A stretch of 64,000 bases of DNA from CAWIJJ01 sp963836425 (GCA_963836425.1 CAWIJJ010000001.1:1-64000), one strand, 5' to 3'. Shown: positions 33,542-42,730, numbered from the stretch's first letter. Notes: a model not told the origin generated them from the sequence alone. Program-made: numbers and translations.

Positions 33542-35248
33542 ATGCTTGCGCCGCCCTCCAGGATCGAGCAGACCGATGTTGCCGGTGATGGCGGCCACGC
33601 CGTCCGTTACACGGTCAGTGTGCTCGAAGAGGTGCGGCGGGTCACCGTGGATGGAGTCAATGCCTGTTCACACGGAGGCCTGGAGACCGGAGGGGTTCTC
33701 TTTGGAATGCGGGAGCCGGGATGCATCACGGTTCTGGCGCATGCGGAGGCGGCGTGCGAACACGCATCGGGACCGCGATTCATTCTCTCGGAACAGGATG
33801 GCCATGCCCTTGCCGGCTTGGAGCCCCCGGCGGGGCTCGAGACGGTTGGCTGGTTTCGTGCGCACACCCGGGGCGGCGCGGACCTGGACGCGCACGACCG
33901 CAGAATGTTCAGCGAGTTTTTCGGCGGAGCCGACAGCGTTGCATTGATCGTCCTTCCGACTCCGCAGGGGCGCGCCAAGGCAGCTTTCTTTGTTTGCGCC
34001 GCGGCGGGGGACATCTCACCGGACGCGCCGAGGCTTTTCGATCTGGAGCCGCCGCGCCAGCAGAGCCGGGCCGTGGTGGTCGCGCCGCCAGTCGAAGCCG
34101 CGGCTGTGCTCCAATCAGGCGCGGAGGAAGCCGGCCCGGAACCGGTTGAGGGCGAGACATCTCCAGCGATTCGAAAGTCCTCTGTGAGGAGGCGCCGGCT
34201 ATGGATACCGGCAATTTGCGCGCTGGCGGCGATGGTGGTGCTGCTGGCGCTCACGTATCCTCGCGCGGCGCCGGCCAGGCTGGCGCTTCAGGCGTATGCC
34301 CTGCCGTCGGGGCAGGTACGCATCGGCTGGGACCGGCAATCGCCGGCAGTGCTGTCCGCGCCGTCCGGCCTGCTCGAGATTCAGGATGGCGAGGCGGCAA
34401 CCAGGATTCCGTTGAATGCGGAGCGCCTTCAGTTCAGCTCGATTGTGTATGCGTATCGCACTAATCATGTCACGGTGCGCCTGACAGTCGATTCGGGCAG
34501 GGAGGGCGCGGCCGCGGCGCAGGACCGGGTCGAATTATGGGGGCTCACGCCGGAACCGCCGCGAACGGAGGACTCGTCGACGGCGGCCAACGGGGAAGAT
34601 TTTCCGCCGGTCGCCTCCTGGCGGCTCGAAGAGCCCATCGAAGCCGCCCGGAAGCCCGACAAGGAGGTGCCGGCTCCTGTTCCTGCCGCCCGGAAGCCAC
34701 TGCGCAGCCTGCCGGCGCTGCCGCGGCCCGTCACGGCGGCCGCCGCGCCGCCGGTGCTCCCGGCCCCGCCTTCCGCCGATTTTCATGCGCCCGCGCCCAC
34801 CCCTTTGACGGGTGCGCTGTTCGCGCCTCCACCCGGCCATCCGCCCGCCCCCGCGCCGTCGATTGCGGCGCGAACCGGAAGGCTGATCTGGACGGGGTTG
34901 CTGCGCAAGCGTGGCGTCGTGGAGATTGAAGGCGCGGGGGCAAGCGTTGGAGCCCTGGCCGGATCGCTGCCCGGCGTTCCGCTCACACTGCGGGTGATGC
35001 CGGCGGAGTTCGACCAGGGGGGCCTGGTGGTCTACACCGCCGACCGGACGAAGAGCGGCGTGCGGGAAACGGCCGCAAAGCGCAACGGCTGGAACAACAC
35101 CAGTTTCCGCGTGGACGAAGCACGGGCCGGGGAACTGGTGATTCTGGAGGCCCCGAACCGCACCAACAACTTCGCCCGCCTGGTGGTGCGGAACGAGGGC
35201 CGCGAGTGCTCGGTGGTGGTGGTGGAGTGGACCGCGCAGGCGCAGTGA
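33542..35248 (+). CDS. Membrane-anchored JAMM/MPN-like protein lacking the first metal-binding His
   Basis: Residues 20-165 resemble the JAMM/MPN (JAB1) fold: GLETGGVLFG with Glu 48, then LEPPAGLETVGWFRAHTRGG, where canonical HxHx10D becomes Arg 106-Ala-His 108-x10-Asp 119. One zinc ligand is therefore replaced by Arg. A basic stretch leads into a membrane span near residues 218-238 (LWIPAICALAAMVVLLALTYP). A beta-rich extracytoplasmic domain follows (LQAYALPSGQVRIGWDRQS), then a Pro/Ala-rich linker and a final beta domain of about 130 residues. The gene is divergent from the Ig-repeat operon. No ribosome site is strong. It may be a non-catalytic MPN scaffold; the function is unknown. Confidence 0.65.
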   Translation: MLAPPSRIEQTDVAGDGGHAVRYTVSVLEEVRRVTVDGVNACSHGGLETGGVLFGMREPGCITVLAHAEAACEHASGPRFILSEQDGHALAGLEPPAGLETVGWFRAHTRGGADLDAHDRRMFSEFFGGADSVALIVLPTPQGRAKAAFFVCAAAGDISPDAPRLFDLEPPRQQSRAVVVAPPVEAAAVLQSGAEEAGPEPVEGETSPAIRKSSVRRRRLWIPAICALAAMVVLLALTYPRAAPARLALQAYALPSGQVRIGWDRQSPAVLSAPSGLLEIQDGEAATRIPLNAERLQFSSIVYAYRTNHVTVRLTVDSGREGAAAAQDRVELWGLTPEPPRTEDSSTAANGEDFPPVASWRLEEPIEAARKPDKEVPAPVPAARKPLRSLPALPRPVTAAAAPPVLPAPPSADFHAPAPTPLTGALFAPPPGHPPAPAPSIAARTGRLIWTGLLRKRGVVEIEGAGASVGALAGSLPGVPLTLRVMPAEFDQGGLVVYTADRTKSGVRETAAKRNGWNNTSFRVDEARAGELVILEAPNRTNNFARLVVRNEGRECSVVVVEWTAQAQ

Positions 35249-35313
35249 GCCGGACGGAGCGCGCTTGCGTTTCGGCCTTTCGCCTCACATCCGGTACACT
35301 AAAGAGAACTCGA

Positions 35314-35811
35314 ATGGCAGAGAAATTCAGCATTTTCGGTACCGCCGCAGCCATTGCCAAAGGCATGAGCGTCACCTTCAAGGAGATGCTCTCGCCCACC
35401 GTGACGGACAACTATCCGGATGAGCCCCCCAAGTTCGAGGAGCGGTTTCGCGGCGTTCACGTCCTGCAGCGCGACGAGAACGGCATGGAGAAGTGCGTGG
35501 CCTGTTTTCTTTGCGCCGCCGCCTGTCCGGCCAACTGCATTTATATCGAAGCCGCCGAGAATTCGGAGCAGGTCCGCATTTCCGGAGGCGAGCGGTACGC
35601 CAGCGTTTATAACATCGACTACAACCGCTGCATTTTCTGCGGGTACTGTGTCGAGGCTTGCCCGACCGACGCCATCACCCACGGACATGGGTTTGAAGCC
35701 GCCAGTTTCAACACCTCGACGCTGGTAAAGAGAAAGGAAGATATGCTGGCCCCCGTGCCGGCGGGAGCCCGGCCGCCCGTCATGGCAGCCGAAGAGGGCG
35801 GCGCGCACTAA
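35314..35811 (+). CDS. nuoI: NADH-quinone oxidoreductase subunit I (two 4Fe-4S clusters)
   Basis: NuoI carries two [4Fe-4S] clusters that pass electrons within complex I on the cytoplasmic side of the membrane. Two ferredoxin motifs are intact: CVACFLCAAACPANC near residues 55-69 and CIFCGYCVEACPTDAI near residues 95-110. The N-terminal helix (AIAKGMSVTFKEMLSPTVT) matches the family. The length (165 aa) is normal. The start at 35314 has AAGAGAA upstream; the frame open from 35206 overlaps the previous gene. No other nuo gene is present, so this copy is outside a complete nuo operon. Confidence 0.93.
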   Translation: MAEKFSIFGTAAAIAKGMSVTFKEMLSPTVTDNYPDEPPKFEERFRGVHVLQRDENGMEKCVACFLCAAACPANCIYIEAAENSEQVRISGGERYASVYNIDYNRCIFCGYCVEACPTDAITHGHGFEAASFNTSTLVKRKEDMLAPVPAGARPPVMAAEEGGAH

Positions 35812-35839
35812 ATCCTCGGATTCGCCGCGCCGGCGCGTC

Positions 35840-36514
<675 letters not shown>

Positions 36515-36550
36515 GCATCCGCGTCCCCGGCACGTGTACACTATCCACAT

Positions 36551-36937
36551 ATGACCCGCAGACTACTGCTGCTGTGCGCCGCCTTCGCCGGACTTGCCGC
36601 CGCGCAAGGCCGCGTCTATGAACTCCGCACCTATACCTGTTTCGAAGGCAAGCTGGATGATTTGAAGACGCGTTTTCGCGAACACACGATCGAGATCTTC
36701 AACCGCCATGGAATGGAGAGCATTGGATACTGGATTCCGCAGGACGAGCGGTCCAAAACGACGTTGATATATATTCTGGCGCACCCCAGCCGGGAAGAGG
36801 CAAGAAAGAACTGGGCCGCCTTCAGCGCCGATCCGGAGTGGCGGAAGGTTGCCGCCGCCTCGGAGGCCAACGGCAAGATCGTGCAGAAGGTCGAATCCGT
36901 GTTCATGGACCCCACCGATTTCTCCAAGTTGAAATAA
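36551..36937 (+). CDS. Exported NIPSNAP family protein
   Basis: A signal peptide (MTRRLLLLCAAFAGLAAAQ) precedes a single ferredoxin-like NIPSNAP domain: RVYELRTYTCFEGKLDDLKTRFREH, then IEIFNRHGMESIGYWIP and HPSREEARKNWAAFSADPEW. These are the standard family blocks. The length is 128 aa. The role of bacterial exported NIPSNAPs is unknown. The gene is 36 bp after cysE and the following carboxyltransferase begins within two bases of its stop, so it may be part of the same transcript. Confidence 0.9.
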   Translation: MTRRLLLLCAAFAGLAAAQGRVYELRTYTCFEGKLDDLKTRFREHTIEIFNRHGMESIGYWIPQDERSKTTLIYILAHPSREEARKNWAAFSADPEWRKVAAASEANGKIVQKVESVFMDPTDFSKLK

Positions 36938-36938
36938 C

Positions 36939-38522
36939 GTGGATCCCGCGCGCCAGGCGCACATGCGCCTACTCGTCGAGCAGCTCGGAAAACTCGAAGA
37001 CCGCCTGCGCGAAGGGGGAGGCGCGGCGCGCATCGACCGCCAGCACCGCGCCGGAAAGATGACGGCGCGCGAACGGATTGCAGGCCTTCTGGATCCGGCG
37101 AGCCCGTTCCTCGAAATCGGGCTGCTGATCGCCTATGACCGGTACGACGGCCAGGCGCCGGCGGCGGGAGTGGTCACCGGACTTGGCCGAATCGAAGGCC
37201 GGCCGGCCGTGGTGGTGGCGAACGACGCCACGGTCAAGGCGGGTTCGTGGTGGCCGGAAACCATTACCAAGATTCTGCGCGCCCAGGAAGTGGCGATGCG
37301 AAACCGGCTCCCGATCGTTTACCTGGTGGACTCGGCGGGCGTAAACCTCCCTTACCAGGACGGCATTTTCCCCGGCCAGTACGGAGCGGGGCGCATCTTC
37401 TACTACAACTCGCTCATGCGGCGGAAACTACGGATTCCGCAGATTGCGGCGGTGATGGGTCCGTGCATCGCGGGGGGTGCGTACCTGCCGGCGCTCAGCG
37501 ATGTGATCTTCATGGTTGAGGGGACCAGCTTCATGGGGCTGGGCGGACCGAACCTGGTGAAAGGCGCTACCGGGCAGGTCATCGATGCCGAACCACTGGG
37601 GGGCGCGCGGCTGCACACGGCCTCGAGCGGAGTTGCCCACTACATGACATCGGACGACGCCGATTGCCTGCAACGCATCCGGCAGCGTTTTCGCGATCTT
37701 CCCGTTTCCGCTCCGGCGCCCTACGAGGCACGCGATCCGGAGCGCGATCCGTCGGGGCTCGACGGTGTGCTTCCCGCCGACCACCGGCTGCCGTACGAAA
37801 TAGAAGATGTGCTGTTCCGGATCTTCGACGCGGGCGATTACTCCGAGTTTCAGCCTGAATACGCGCCCGAGATGCTATGCGCAGATTCGCGGCTGAACGG
37901 CCGCCCGGTGGCGGTGATCGCCAACCGCCGGGGGTTTCTGCGAGCCGATGGCCGCCCGCGGATCGGCGGCATCGTGTATACGGAGTCGGCGCGCAAGGTG
38001 GCATATTTCGTGGAAACGGCCGAGCGTCTTGGCCGTCCATTGATCTACTTGCAGGACGTTTCGGGTTTCATGGTGGGCCCTGAGGCCGAACGCGACGGCA
38101 TCATTCGCGCGGGCGCGGAAATGGTGGAGACCATGTCCTGCGCGACGGTGCCGAAACTGGTGCTGACGCTGAATCACGCGAGCGGGGCGGGCTACTACGC
38201 GATGGCGGGGCAGGGATTCGATCCCTCCTTCACGTTTAGCTGGCCGACCGCGCGCATCGGGGTGATGGAGGGCGATTCGGCCGTGATGGCCTTGTTCTCC
38301 GGTGAACTCGAGAAGCACAAAGGCGGACCGCTTCCGGAAGAATTGCGGGAAGCCGTGGAACGGACCCGCGCCGATTACGAGCGCTGGCTGGACGCCAAAT
38401 ACGGCGCCGCGCGCGGCCATTGCGATGCCGTGATTCCGCCTGCCGGATCGCGTGAAACGCTCGCGTTTGCCCTGGAGTGCTGCGCGCCGCGCGCGGCCTC
38501 CCTTCAAGAGGTGTTCTCATGA
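36939..38522 (+). CDS. Acyl-CoA carboxylase, carboxyltransferase (beta) subunit
   Basis: This biotin-dependent subunit moves CO2 from carboxybiotin to an acyl-CoA. Both crotonase-like halves are present: KMTARERIAGLLDPASPFLEIG, LPIVYLVDSAGVNLP, GPCIAGGAYLPALSD and EGTSFMGLGGPNLVKGATG in the N-half, then GRPLIYLQDVSGFMVGPEAE, NHASGAGYYAMAGQGFDPSF and IGVMEGDSAVMALF in the C-half. The pattern is closest to methylcrotonyl- or geranyl-CoA carboxylase beta subunits. The GTG start lies two bases after the previous stop; ATG 36963 is an alternative. The stop overlaps the ATG of the AtuA-family gene. No biotin carboxylase subunit is in the window. Confidence 0.92.
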   Translation: MDPARQAHMRLLVEQLGKLEDRLREGGGAARIDRQHRAGKMTARERIAGLLDPASPFLEIGLLIAYDRYDGQAPAAGVVTGLGRIEGRPAVVVANDATVKAGSWWPETITKILRAQEVAMRNRLPIVYLVDSAGVNLPYQDGIFPGQYGAGRIFYYNSLMRRKLRIPQIAAVMGPCIAGGAYLPALSDVIFMVEGTSFMGLGGPNLVKGATGQVIDAEPLGGARLHTASSGVAHYMTSDDADCLQRIRQRFRDLPVSAPAPYEARDPERDPSGLDGVLPADHRLPYEIEDVLFRIFDAGDYSEFQPEYAPEMLCADSRLNGRPVAVIANRRGFLRADGRPRIGGIVYTESARKVAYFVETAERLGRPLIYLQDVSGFMVGPEAERDGIIRAGAEMVETMSCATVPKLVLTLNHASGAGYYAMAGQGFDPSFTFSWPTARIGVMEGDSAVMALFSGELEKHKGGPLPEELREAVERTRADYERWLDAKYGAARGHCDAVIPPAGSRETLAFALECCAPRAASLQEVFS

Positions 38523-39856
38523 TTCGTATCGCCAACGGGCAGGGATTCTGGGGCGACTGGCTGGAAGCCCCGGTTCAACTGGTGGAACAGGGGCCGCTGG
38601 ATTACCTGGCGCTCGACTACCTGGCCGAGATCACCATGTCCATTCTGCAAAAGCAGAAGCTGGCGGATCCGGCGCTGGGCTACGCGCGCGATTTCCCGCC
38701 GCTGGTGGCCCGGCTTGCGCGCCAGTTGCGGGAACGCGAGATCAAAGTGATCGCCAATGCCGGCGGGGTCAATCCGGTAGCCTGCGCGCGGGAGGTGGTG
38801 CGGCTGGCGCCCGGACTCAAGGTAGCGGTGGTGCTGGGCGACGATGTGTTTGACCGCGTCGACGAGTTTCTGGCGAAGGGCTACGAAATGCGCGACATGG
38901 ATACAGGCGCGCCGATTTCCTCCATCCGTGCGGCCATTCTCAGCGCGAATGCATATATCGGCGCGTTTCCCCTGGCCCAGGCGCTCGCGACCGGAGCCGA
39001 CGTGGTGATCGCCGGGCGTTCCACCGACACCGCGCTGGCGCTGGCTCCGATGATCCACCGGTACGGTTGGGGACCGGAGGATTACGACAAGCTGGCCGCG
39101 GGCACCATCGCCGGACACATTATCGAATGCGGCGCGCAGTGCACCGGAGGCAACTGCCAGGTGGACTGGCAGTCGATCCCGAACATGGCCGGCATCGGGT
39201 ACCCGATCGTTGAGGCCGAGCCGGATGGAACTTTTTCCGTGACCCGCCACCCGGTTGCCGGCGGGCGTGTCAATACGCATGTGGTCAAAGAGCAACTGCT
39301 CTACGAGCTCGGCGACCCGGAGAACTACATCACCCCGGACTGCGTGGCCGACTTCACGAGCATACGACTGGAGGATTCGGGACCGGAGCGGGTGCGGGTC
39401 ACGGGCATCCGCGGGCGGCCGCGTCCGCCTTCGCTCAAGCTCTCTATCAGCTACTCGAGCGGCTGGAAGGCGATCGGCACGCTGGTCTACTCGTGGCCGC
39501 AGGCGCTCGAGAAGGCGCAGGCGGCCGACCGCATCGTGCGCGAGCGACTGGCGCGGCTGGGGCTCGGGTTCGACGAAATCTACACCGAGTATTTCGGGGT
39601 CAACGCCTGCCACGGGTGCGCCGCGCCTCCCAACCCCGATCCGCCGGAAGTGCAACTCCGCATCGGCGTTCGCGGAGCCGACCGCAAGGCGGTGGACCGG
39701 TTCACGCGCGAACTGATTCCTCTTGTGCTGAACGGCCCGCCCGGCGCTACCGGGTTCGGCGAAGGCCGTCCGCCGGTTCGCGAAATCGTGGCGTACTGGT
39801 CCGCGTTGATTCCACGTGAAGAAATTACGACGCGGGTGGAAGTTGTGGCGGGCTGA
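38519..39856 (+). CDS. AtuA-family (DUF1446) acyclic terpene utilization-like protein
   Basis: The ATG overlaps the stop of the carboxyltransferase gene (ATGA), with AGAGG upstream, so the two are translationally coupled. The product begins IRIANGQGFWGDW and contains YLALDYLAEITMSIL, IKVIANAGGVNPVACAREV, ADVVIAGRSTDTALALAPM, AGHIIECGAQCTGGN and GIGYPIVEAEPDG, all typical of AtuA proteins. The length is 445 aa. In Pseudomonas, atuA belongs to the acyclic terpene/geranyl-CoA pathway beside a geranyl-CoA carboxylase. The pairing here suggests carboxylation of a branched acyl-CoA, but no other pathway gene is next to it. Confidence 0.87.
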   Translation: MIRIANGQGFWGDWLEAPVQLVEQGPLDYLALDYLAEITMSILQKQKLADPALGYARDFPPLVARLARQLREREIKVIANAGGVNPVACAREVVRLAPGLKVAVVLGDDVFDRVDEFLAKGYEMRDMDTGAPISSIRAAILSANAYIGAFPLAQALATGADVVIAGRSTDTALALAPMIHRYGWGPEDYDKLAAGTIAGHIIECGAQCTGGNCQVDWQSIPNMAGIGYPIVEAEPDGTFSVTRHPVAGGRVNTHVVKEQLLYELGDPENYITPDCVADFTSIRLEDSGPERVRVTGIRGRPRPPSLKLSISYSSGWKAIGTLVYSWPQALEKAQAADRIVRERLARLGLGFDEIYTEYFGVNACHGCAAPPNPDPPEVQLRIGVRGADRKAVDRFTRELIPLVLNGPPGATGFGEGRPPVREIVAYWSALIPREEITTRVEVVAG

Positions 39857-39913
39857 TGTCGCAAGCCAGGTTCCGTGACTGCGCACTTGCGTTGTATGCT
39901 ACGGAGTGACCTT

Positions 39914-40222
39914 ATGCCCGTAAAGCCCAGCGATCCGGAAGAGGAATATTTTGCACGCGTCGAACTGGAACGTCGCCGCGCGTTAGCTGAGGAACGTCAG
40001 ATCCAAATCGAAGCGGCGGAGAAGGAGCGGCTCCGTGCCCTGCACAATATGCGGTGCCCGAAATGCGGCATGCCGCTCGAGGAAATCCCTTTCGGCGATG
40101 TGAAGGTGGACAAGTGTTTAGAATGTGAGGGCATCTTCCTCGACAAGGGCGAGTTGGAACTGCTGCAAAAAAAGGACGGCGGTTTTGTCACCCGCCTGAT
40201 CGGCACCTTCAAAGCCCAGTAA
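39914..40222 (+). CDS. Zinc-ribbon (TFIIB-type) protein
   Basis: The start at 39914 has GGAG eight bases upstream. The N-terminal 45 residues form a charged helix (EEEYFARVELERRRALAEE). A zinc ribbon follows with Cys at 48, 51, 68 and 71 (MRCPKCGMPLEEIPF then DKCLECEGIFLDKGELELL), the pattern of zf-TFIIB domain proteins. The length is 102 aa. It probably binds zinc and may act in protein or nucleic-acid binding; the partner is unknown. It stands alone after the AtuA gene. Confidence 0.85.
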   Translation: MPVKPSDPEEEYFARVELERRRALAEERQIQIEAAEKERLRALHNMRCPKCGMPLEEIPFGDVKVDKCLECEGIFLDKGELELLQKKDGGFVTRLIGTFKAQ

Positions 40223-40223
40223 C

Positions 40224-40979
40224 TCAGACCCCTGCGGCGAGAAATGCAAAAGCGATCGCCAGGATTTCGGCTGCCCGCATTCCCGCGCGCAGGCGATAGG
40301 GGTCGAGGGTCTTTTCGTCCCGTGCCACCGCCGCCCGCAGCATCGCGGGCAGATCCTTGCGGTTCCGCTCCGACCCCGCGTAGCATTCCCGCAAAAGGAT
40401 CGCGGCGAGATCGCGGATCGAGCCCGGCTTCGCGGCAGGCACTGTGCGGATGACAAAGTCGGGCAGGGAGCGCTCCAGCGCAGAATGCAGGTTAATTCCT
40501 CCGGGTTCGGGAGCCAACTCGAGTAGCCGCTCTGCGCTTACCGCGTGGGGCGGGCTCAGGCTGTCCGCCACGAAGTGCGAGAGCACCCCGGCATAGCGCG
40601 CCGCCTCCCCGGTGCGATTGGCGCGCAGGTTCCGCGAGACTTGCTCCAGCAGAAACACCACGGATTGCAGGTCGGAATCACGATCGCCGGTGATGCCGTG
40701 GATCACTTCGCCGTCCGGGCGCAGGCAGTAGGCGCGGATCTCGGCGGCGGTCTTCGGGCCGGCGCTTTTGCGGATAAAGCCGTAGTGCTCCATCTCGACG
40801 TAGCGGTCGGGGTAGATACAGTAGATCTGCTCGAGCGCTCCGGCTTCGGCGCCCAGGCGTGCGGCCATCCCGTTGGGCGCCGCGGCCAGGGCGGCTTTCG
40901 TAATCTTCTGGTGGGGCACGGTATCCCAGGCGGCGCAGGGAACCAGCACCACGGCAAACCAGAGCAGCCGGAGGGTCAA
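40224..40979 (-). CDS. Phospholipase C/P1-nuclease-like exported protein with TTG start
   Basis: No ATG serves this frame near the signal sequence; TTG at 40979 has GAGGTAAG ten bases upstream and gives a signal peptide (LTLRLLWFAVVLVPCAA). The mature protein begins WDTVPHQKITKAAL, resembling the N-terminal Trp and first His of zinc-dependent phospholipase C and S1/P1 nucleases. LSHFVADSLSPPH and INLHSALERSL match the HxxxDxxxxxH and HxxxE zinc ligands of that fold. The length is 251 aa. The gene starts eight bases after the stop of the 43-codon membrane protein, so translation is likely coupled. Lipase or nuclease activity cannot be told apart. Confidence 0.65.
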   Translation of the reverse strand: MTLRLLWFAVVLVPCAAWDTVPHQKITKAALAAAPNGMAARLGAEAGALEQIYCIYPDRYVEMEHYGFIRKSAGPKTAAEIRAYCLRPDGEVIHGITGDRDSDLQSVVFLLEQVSRNLRANRTGEAARYAGVLSHFVADSLSPPHAVSAERLLELAPEPGGINLHSALERSLPDFVIRTVPAAKPGSIRDLAAILLRECYAGSERNRKDLPAMLRAAVARDEKTLDPYRLRAGMRAAEILAIAFAFLAAGV

Positions 40980-40987
40980 GTTCGAGC

Positions 40988-41119
40988 TTACCTCGCGGCT
41001 GCGCTCCAGAAAAGGCCGAGCAGAACAATCAACAGGACGACGGTGGCGATGGTGACAAACACCGGCATCGTGTTCCACCGCCTCAAACCGAAGCGGCGAT
41101 CGGGTGGCATCGGGATCAT
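40988..41119 (-). CDS. Small single-span membrane protein (43 aa)
   Basis: ATG 41119 has a strong GGAGGT seven bases upstream and the frame ends at TAA 40988-40990. The product starts MIPMPPDRRFGLRRWNT, with positive charges, followed by one membrane span (PVFVTIATVVLLIVLLGLF) and a short WSAAAR tail. The positive charges before the span favour an N-inside orientation. Its stop codon is overlapped by the ribosome site of the next gene, the PLC/P1-like protein. The function is unknown. Confidence 0.7.
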   Translation of the reverse strand: MIPMPPDRRFGLRRWNTMPVFVTIATVVLLIVLLGLFWSAAAR

Positions 41120-41263
41120 TGGGAATACCTCCCACCTGATTGGACACCGGCCGCGCACCGGAGGTTTTCCGACCTGGGGACCGCGAAACAGCCGGTCCCT
41201 GAGACCCGAGTGCGAATTCCTTCCGCGCCACGTGTCAGAATGATCGCGGAAGGAGTGACTCGG

Positions 41264-41602
41264 ATGGTTCTGCTGTTGATGATCGCGGCGCTCTGGCTAC
41301 AGGGGGACGCGATGAACCGGGCTCCGGTGCTGATTCAAAAGTGCACGCCGCGGTATACAGAAGAGGCGCGGGCGGCGAAGTTGGAAGGCGTCGTACTGGT
41401 CTCGGTGGAGATCAGTACGGAAGGAAGGGCGGAACAGGTGAAGGTGGTGCGGTCGCTCGGAAAAGGGCTGGACGAGAACGCCGTAGAGGGCGTGCGGCAA
41501 TGGCGGTTCAAACCTGCGCTCGAGGACGGCAAACCGGTGGTGAAGCCTGCGACCATCGAGGTGGGCTTCCGGCTGAACGACACGGGCGAGCCCTGCCGTT
41601 AG
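41264..41602 (+). CDS. Exported TonB C-terminal domain protein
   Basis: The start at 41264 has GGAG upstream and yields a hydrophobic signal (MVLLLMIAALWLQ). The rest is a single TonB-C domain: APVLIQKCTPRYTEEARAAKLEGVVLVSVEI, then VRSLGKGLDENAVEGVRQWRFKPAL and a final strand VGFRLN. The length is 112 aa. Acidobacteria encode many such small TonB-C proteins; they lack the Pro-rich spacer and the long membrane anchor of classical TonB. A role in outer-membrane energy coupling is inferred only. Confidence 0.88.
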   Translation: MVLLLMIAALWLQGDAMNRAPVLIQKCTPRYTEEARAAKLEGVVLVSVEISTEGRAEQVKVVRSLGKGLDENAVEGVRQWRFKPALEDGKPVVKPATIEVGFRLNDTGEPCR

Positions 41603-41617
41603 AGCCGCGCTTACAAG

Positions 41618-42658
41618 TTACCAGGGCTTGGAGCGGGCTACGGAGATGCCGCGGGTTTCGTTCGGCCACTTACCGGAGACGGCGCAGTAGTAATGATAGA
41701 GCGCGCCCTGATGATACATGACGGCGGGTTTGTGGGCGTAAGTTGAGTCGACCGATCCGGGAGGACCGACATCGATGAGGATCTCGTCGACTTTGACGGG
41801 ATGGAACGGATCGCGGCCGAGGGCGAGCAGGTCGCGGGCTTTGCCGGCGCGGTCGAGGCTGTAGTAGAAGAAGACCCACTGGCCGCGGTCGGTAAGGACG
41901 CAGGGGTCGCTGGCAAAGCGGTCGTCGGGGCTTCCGGCGGGGCCGTTGGGGATGATGGGATTTCCGGAATAGCGCTGCCAGGTCTTCAGGTCCGTGGAGG
42001 TGGCGACGCCGGTCTGCTCACGCGAGCCGCCGCCTTTCTCGCGGGGCAGCGGCTTAGTCTTCGCATTATAGAAGAGATAGTAAGTGCCGCGGTACTCGAC
42101 CAGGCAGGGTTTATAAAGGCCGCCATCTTCCCAGGCGGCGCCGTCTTCGGGGCGGAGGCAGGGAGGGTCGGTCTGCCAGTGCCGCAGGTCTTCGCTCCAG
42201 CAGAGGCCGATGACAGCGGGACCTTGTTCGTAACCGGGATTGGGATAGGCGTGGTAGACGCCGAGGAAGCGGCCGCGCACCTTTTTCAGTTCCCCCGGCG
42301 ATTGCATTTCGTTTTCCCGCAGGATCCAGTTCATGGCGACGTTGTAGCGGGTGACGGGAGAGGACGGGTCGCGGGGGAGCACGCAGCCTTCCTTGTTCCA
42401 GGCGGTGAGGTCACGCGAGGAGGCGAGCCCGGTCTGGTAGCCCTCGCCGTCCCAGCCGATGTAGGTCATGTAGAAGCGGCCGTCGTGGCGGAACAGGAAA
42501 GGGCAGTCCACGCTGCGGCTGTCGAAGGCATGGGGCTCGGGGGAGGCGGCGAGCACGAGTTTGCCGTACTTGTAGGGGGTGCGGTAGCGGGCTACGGGGT
42601 CGGGCGCGGCATTGGCGGCGGCGGCGCTGGAGGCGGCCAGGAACGTCCGGCGGGTCAT
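41618..42658 (-). CDS. Tat-exported five-bladed beta-propeller glycoside hydrolase-like protein (GH43/GH32-like)
   Basis: The N-terminus TRRTFLAASSAAAANAA is a twin-arginine signal. The mature part shows propeller repeats with Asp/Glu residues at blade positions: DCPFLFRHDGRFYMTYIGWDG, LASSRDLTAWNKEG, GLYKPCLVEYRGTYYLFYNAKT and ASDPCVLTDRGQWVFFYYSLD. The DxPFLFR start fits an N-terminal catalytic Asp. The length is 346 aa. It probably hydrolyses a plant or microbial polysaccharide outside the cytoplasm. The exact GH family cannot be fixed by eye. Confidence 0.8.
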   Translation of the reverse strand: MTRRTFLAASSAAAANAAPDPVARYRTPYKYGKLVLAASPEPHAFDSRSVDCPFLFRHDGRFYMTYIGWDGEGYQTGLASSRDLTAWNKEGCVLPRDPSSPVTRYNVAMNWILRENEMQSPGELKKVRGRFLGVYHAYPNPGYEQGPAVIGLCWSEDLRHWQTDPPCLRPEDGAAWEDGGLYKPCLVEYRGTYYLFYNAKTKPLPREKGGGSREQTGVATSTDLKTWQRYSGNPIIPNGPAGSPDDRFASDPCVLTDRGQWVFFYYSLDRAGKARDLLALGRDPFHPVKVDEILIDVGPPGSVDSTYAHKPAVMYHQGALYHYYCAVSGKWPNETRGISVARSKPW

Positions 42659-42730
42659 GGAAAGTACGATAGCTCAGTTGGGGGACAGGGCGCGAGGGCG
42701 CTCGGGTGAAACCTGATAGTATCGAATGCT

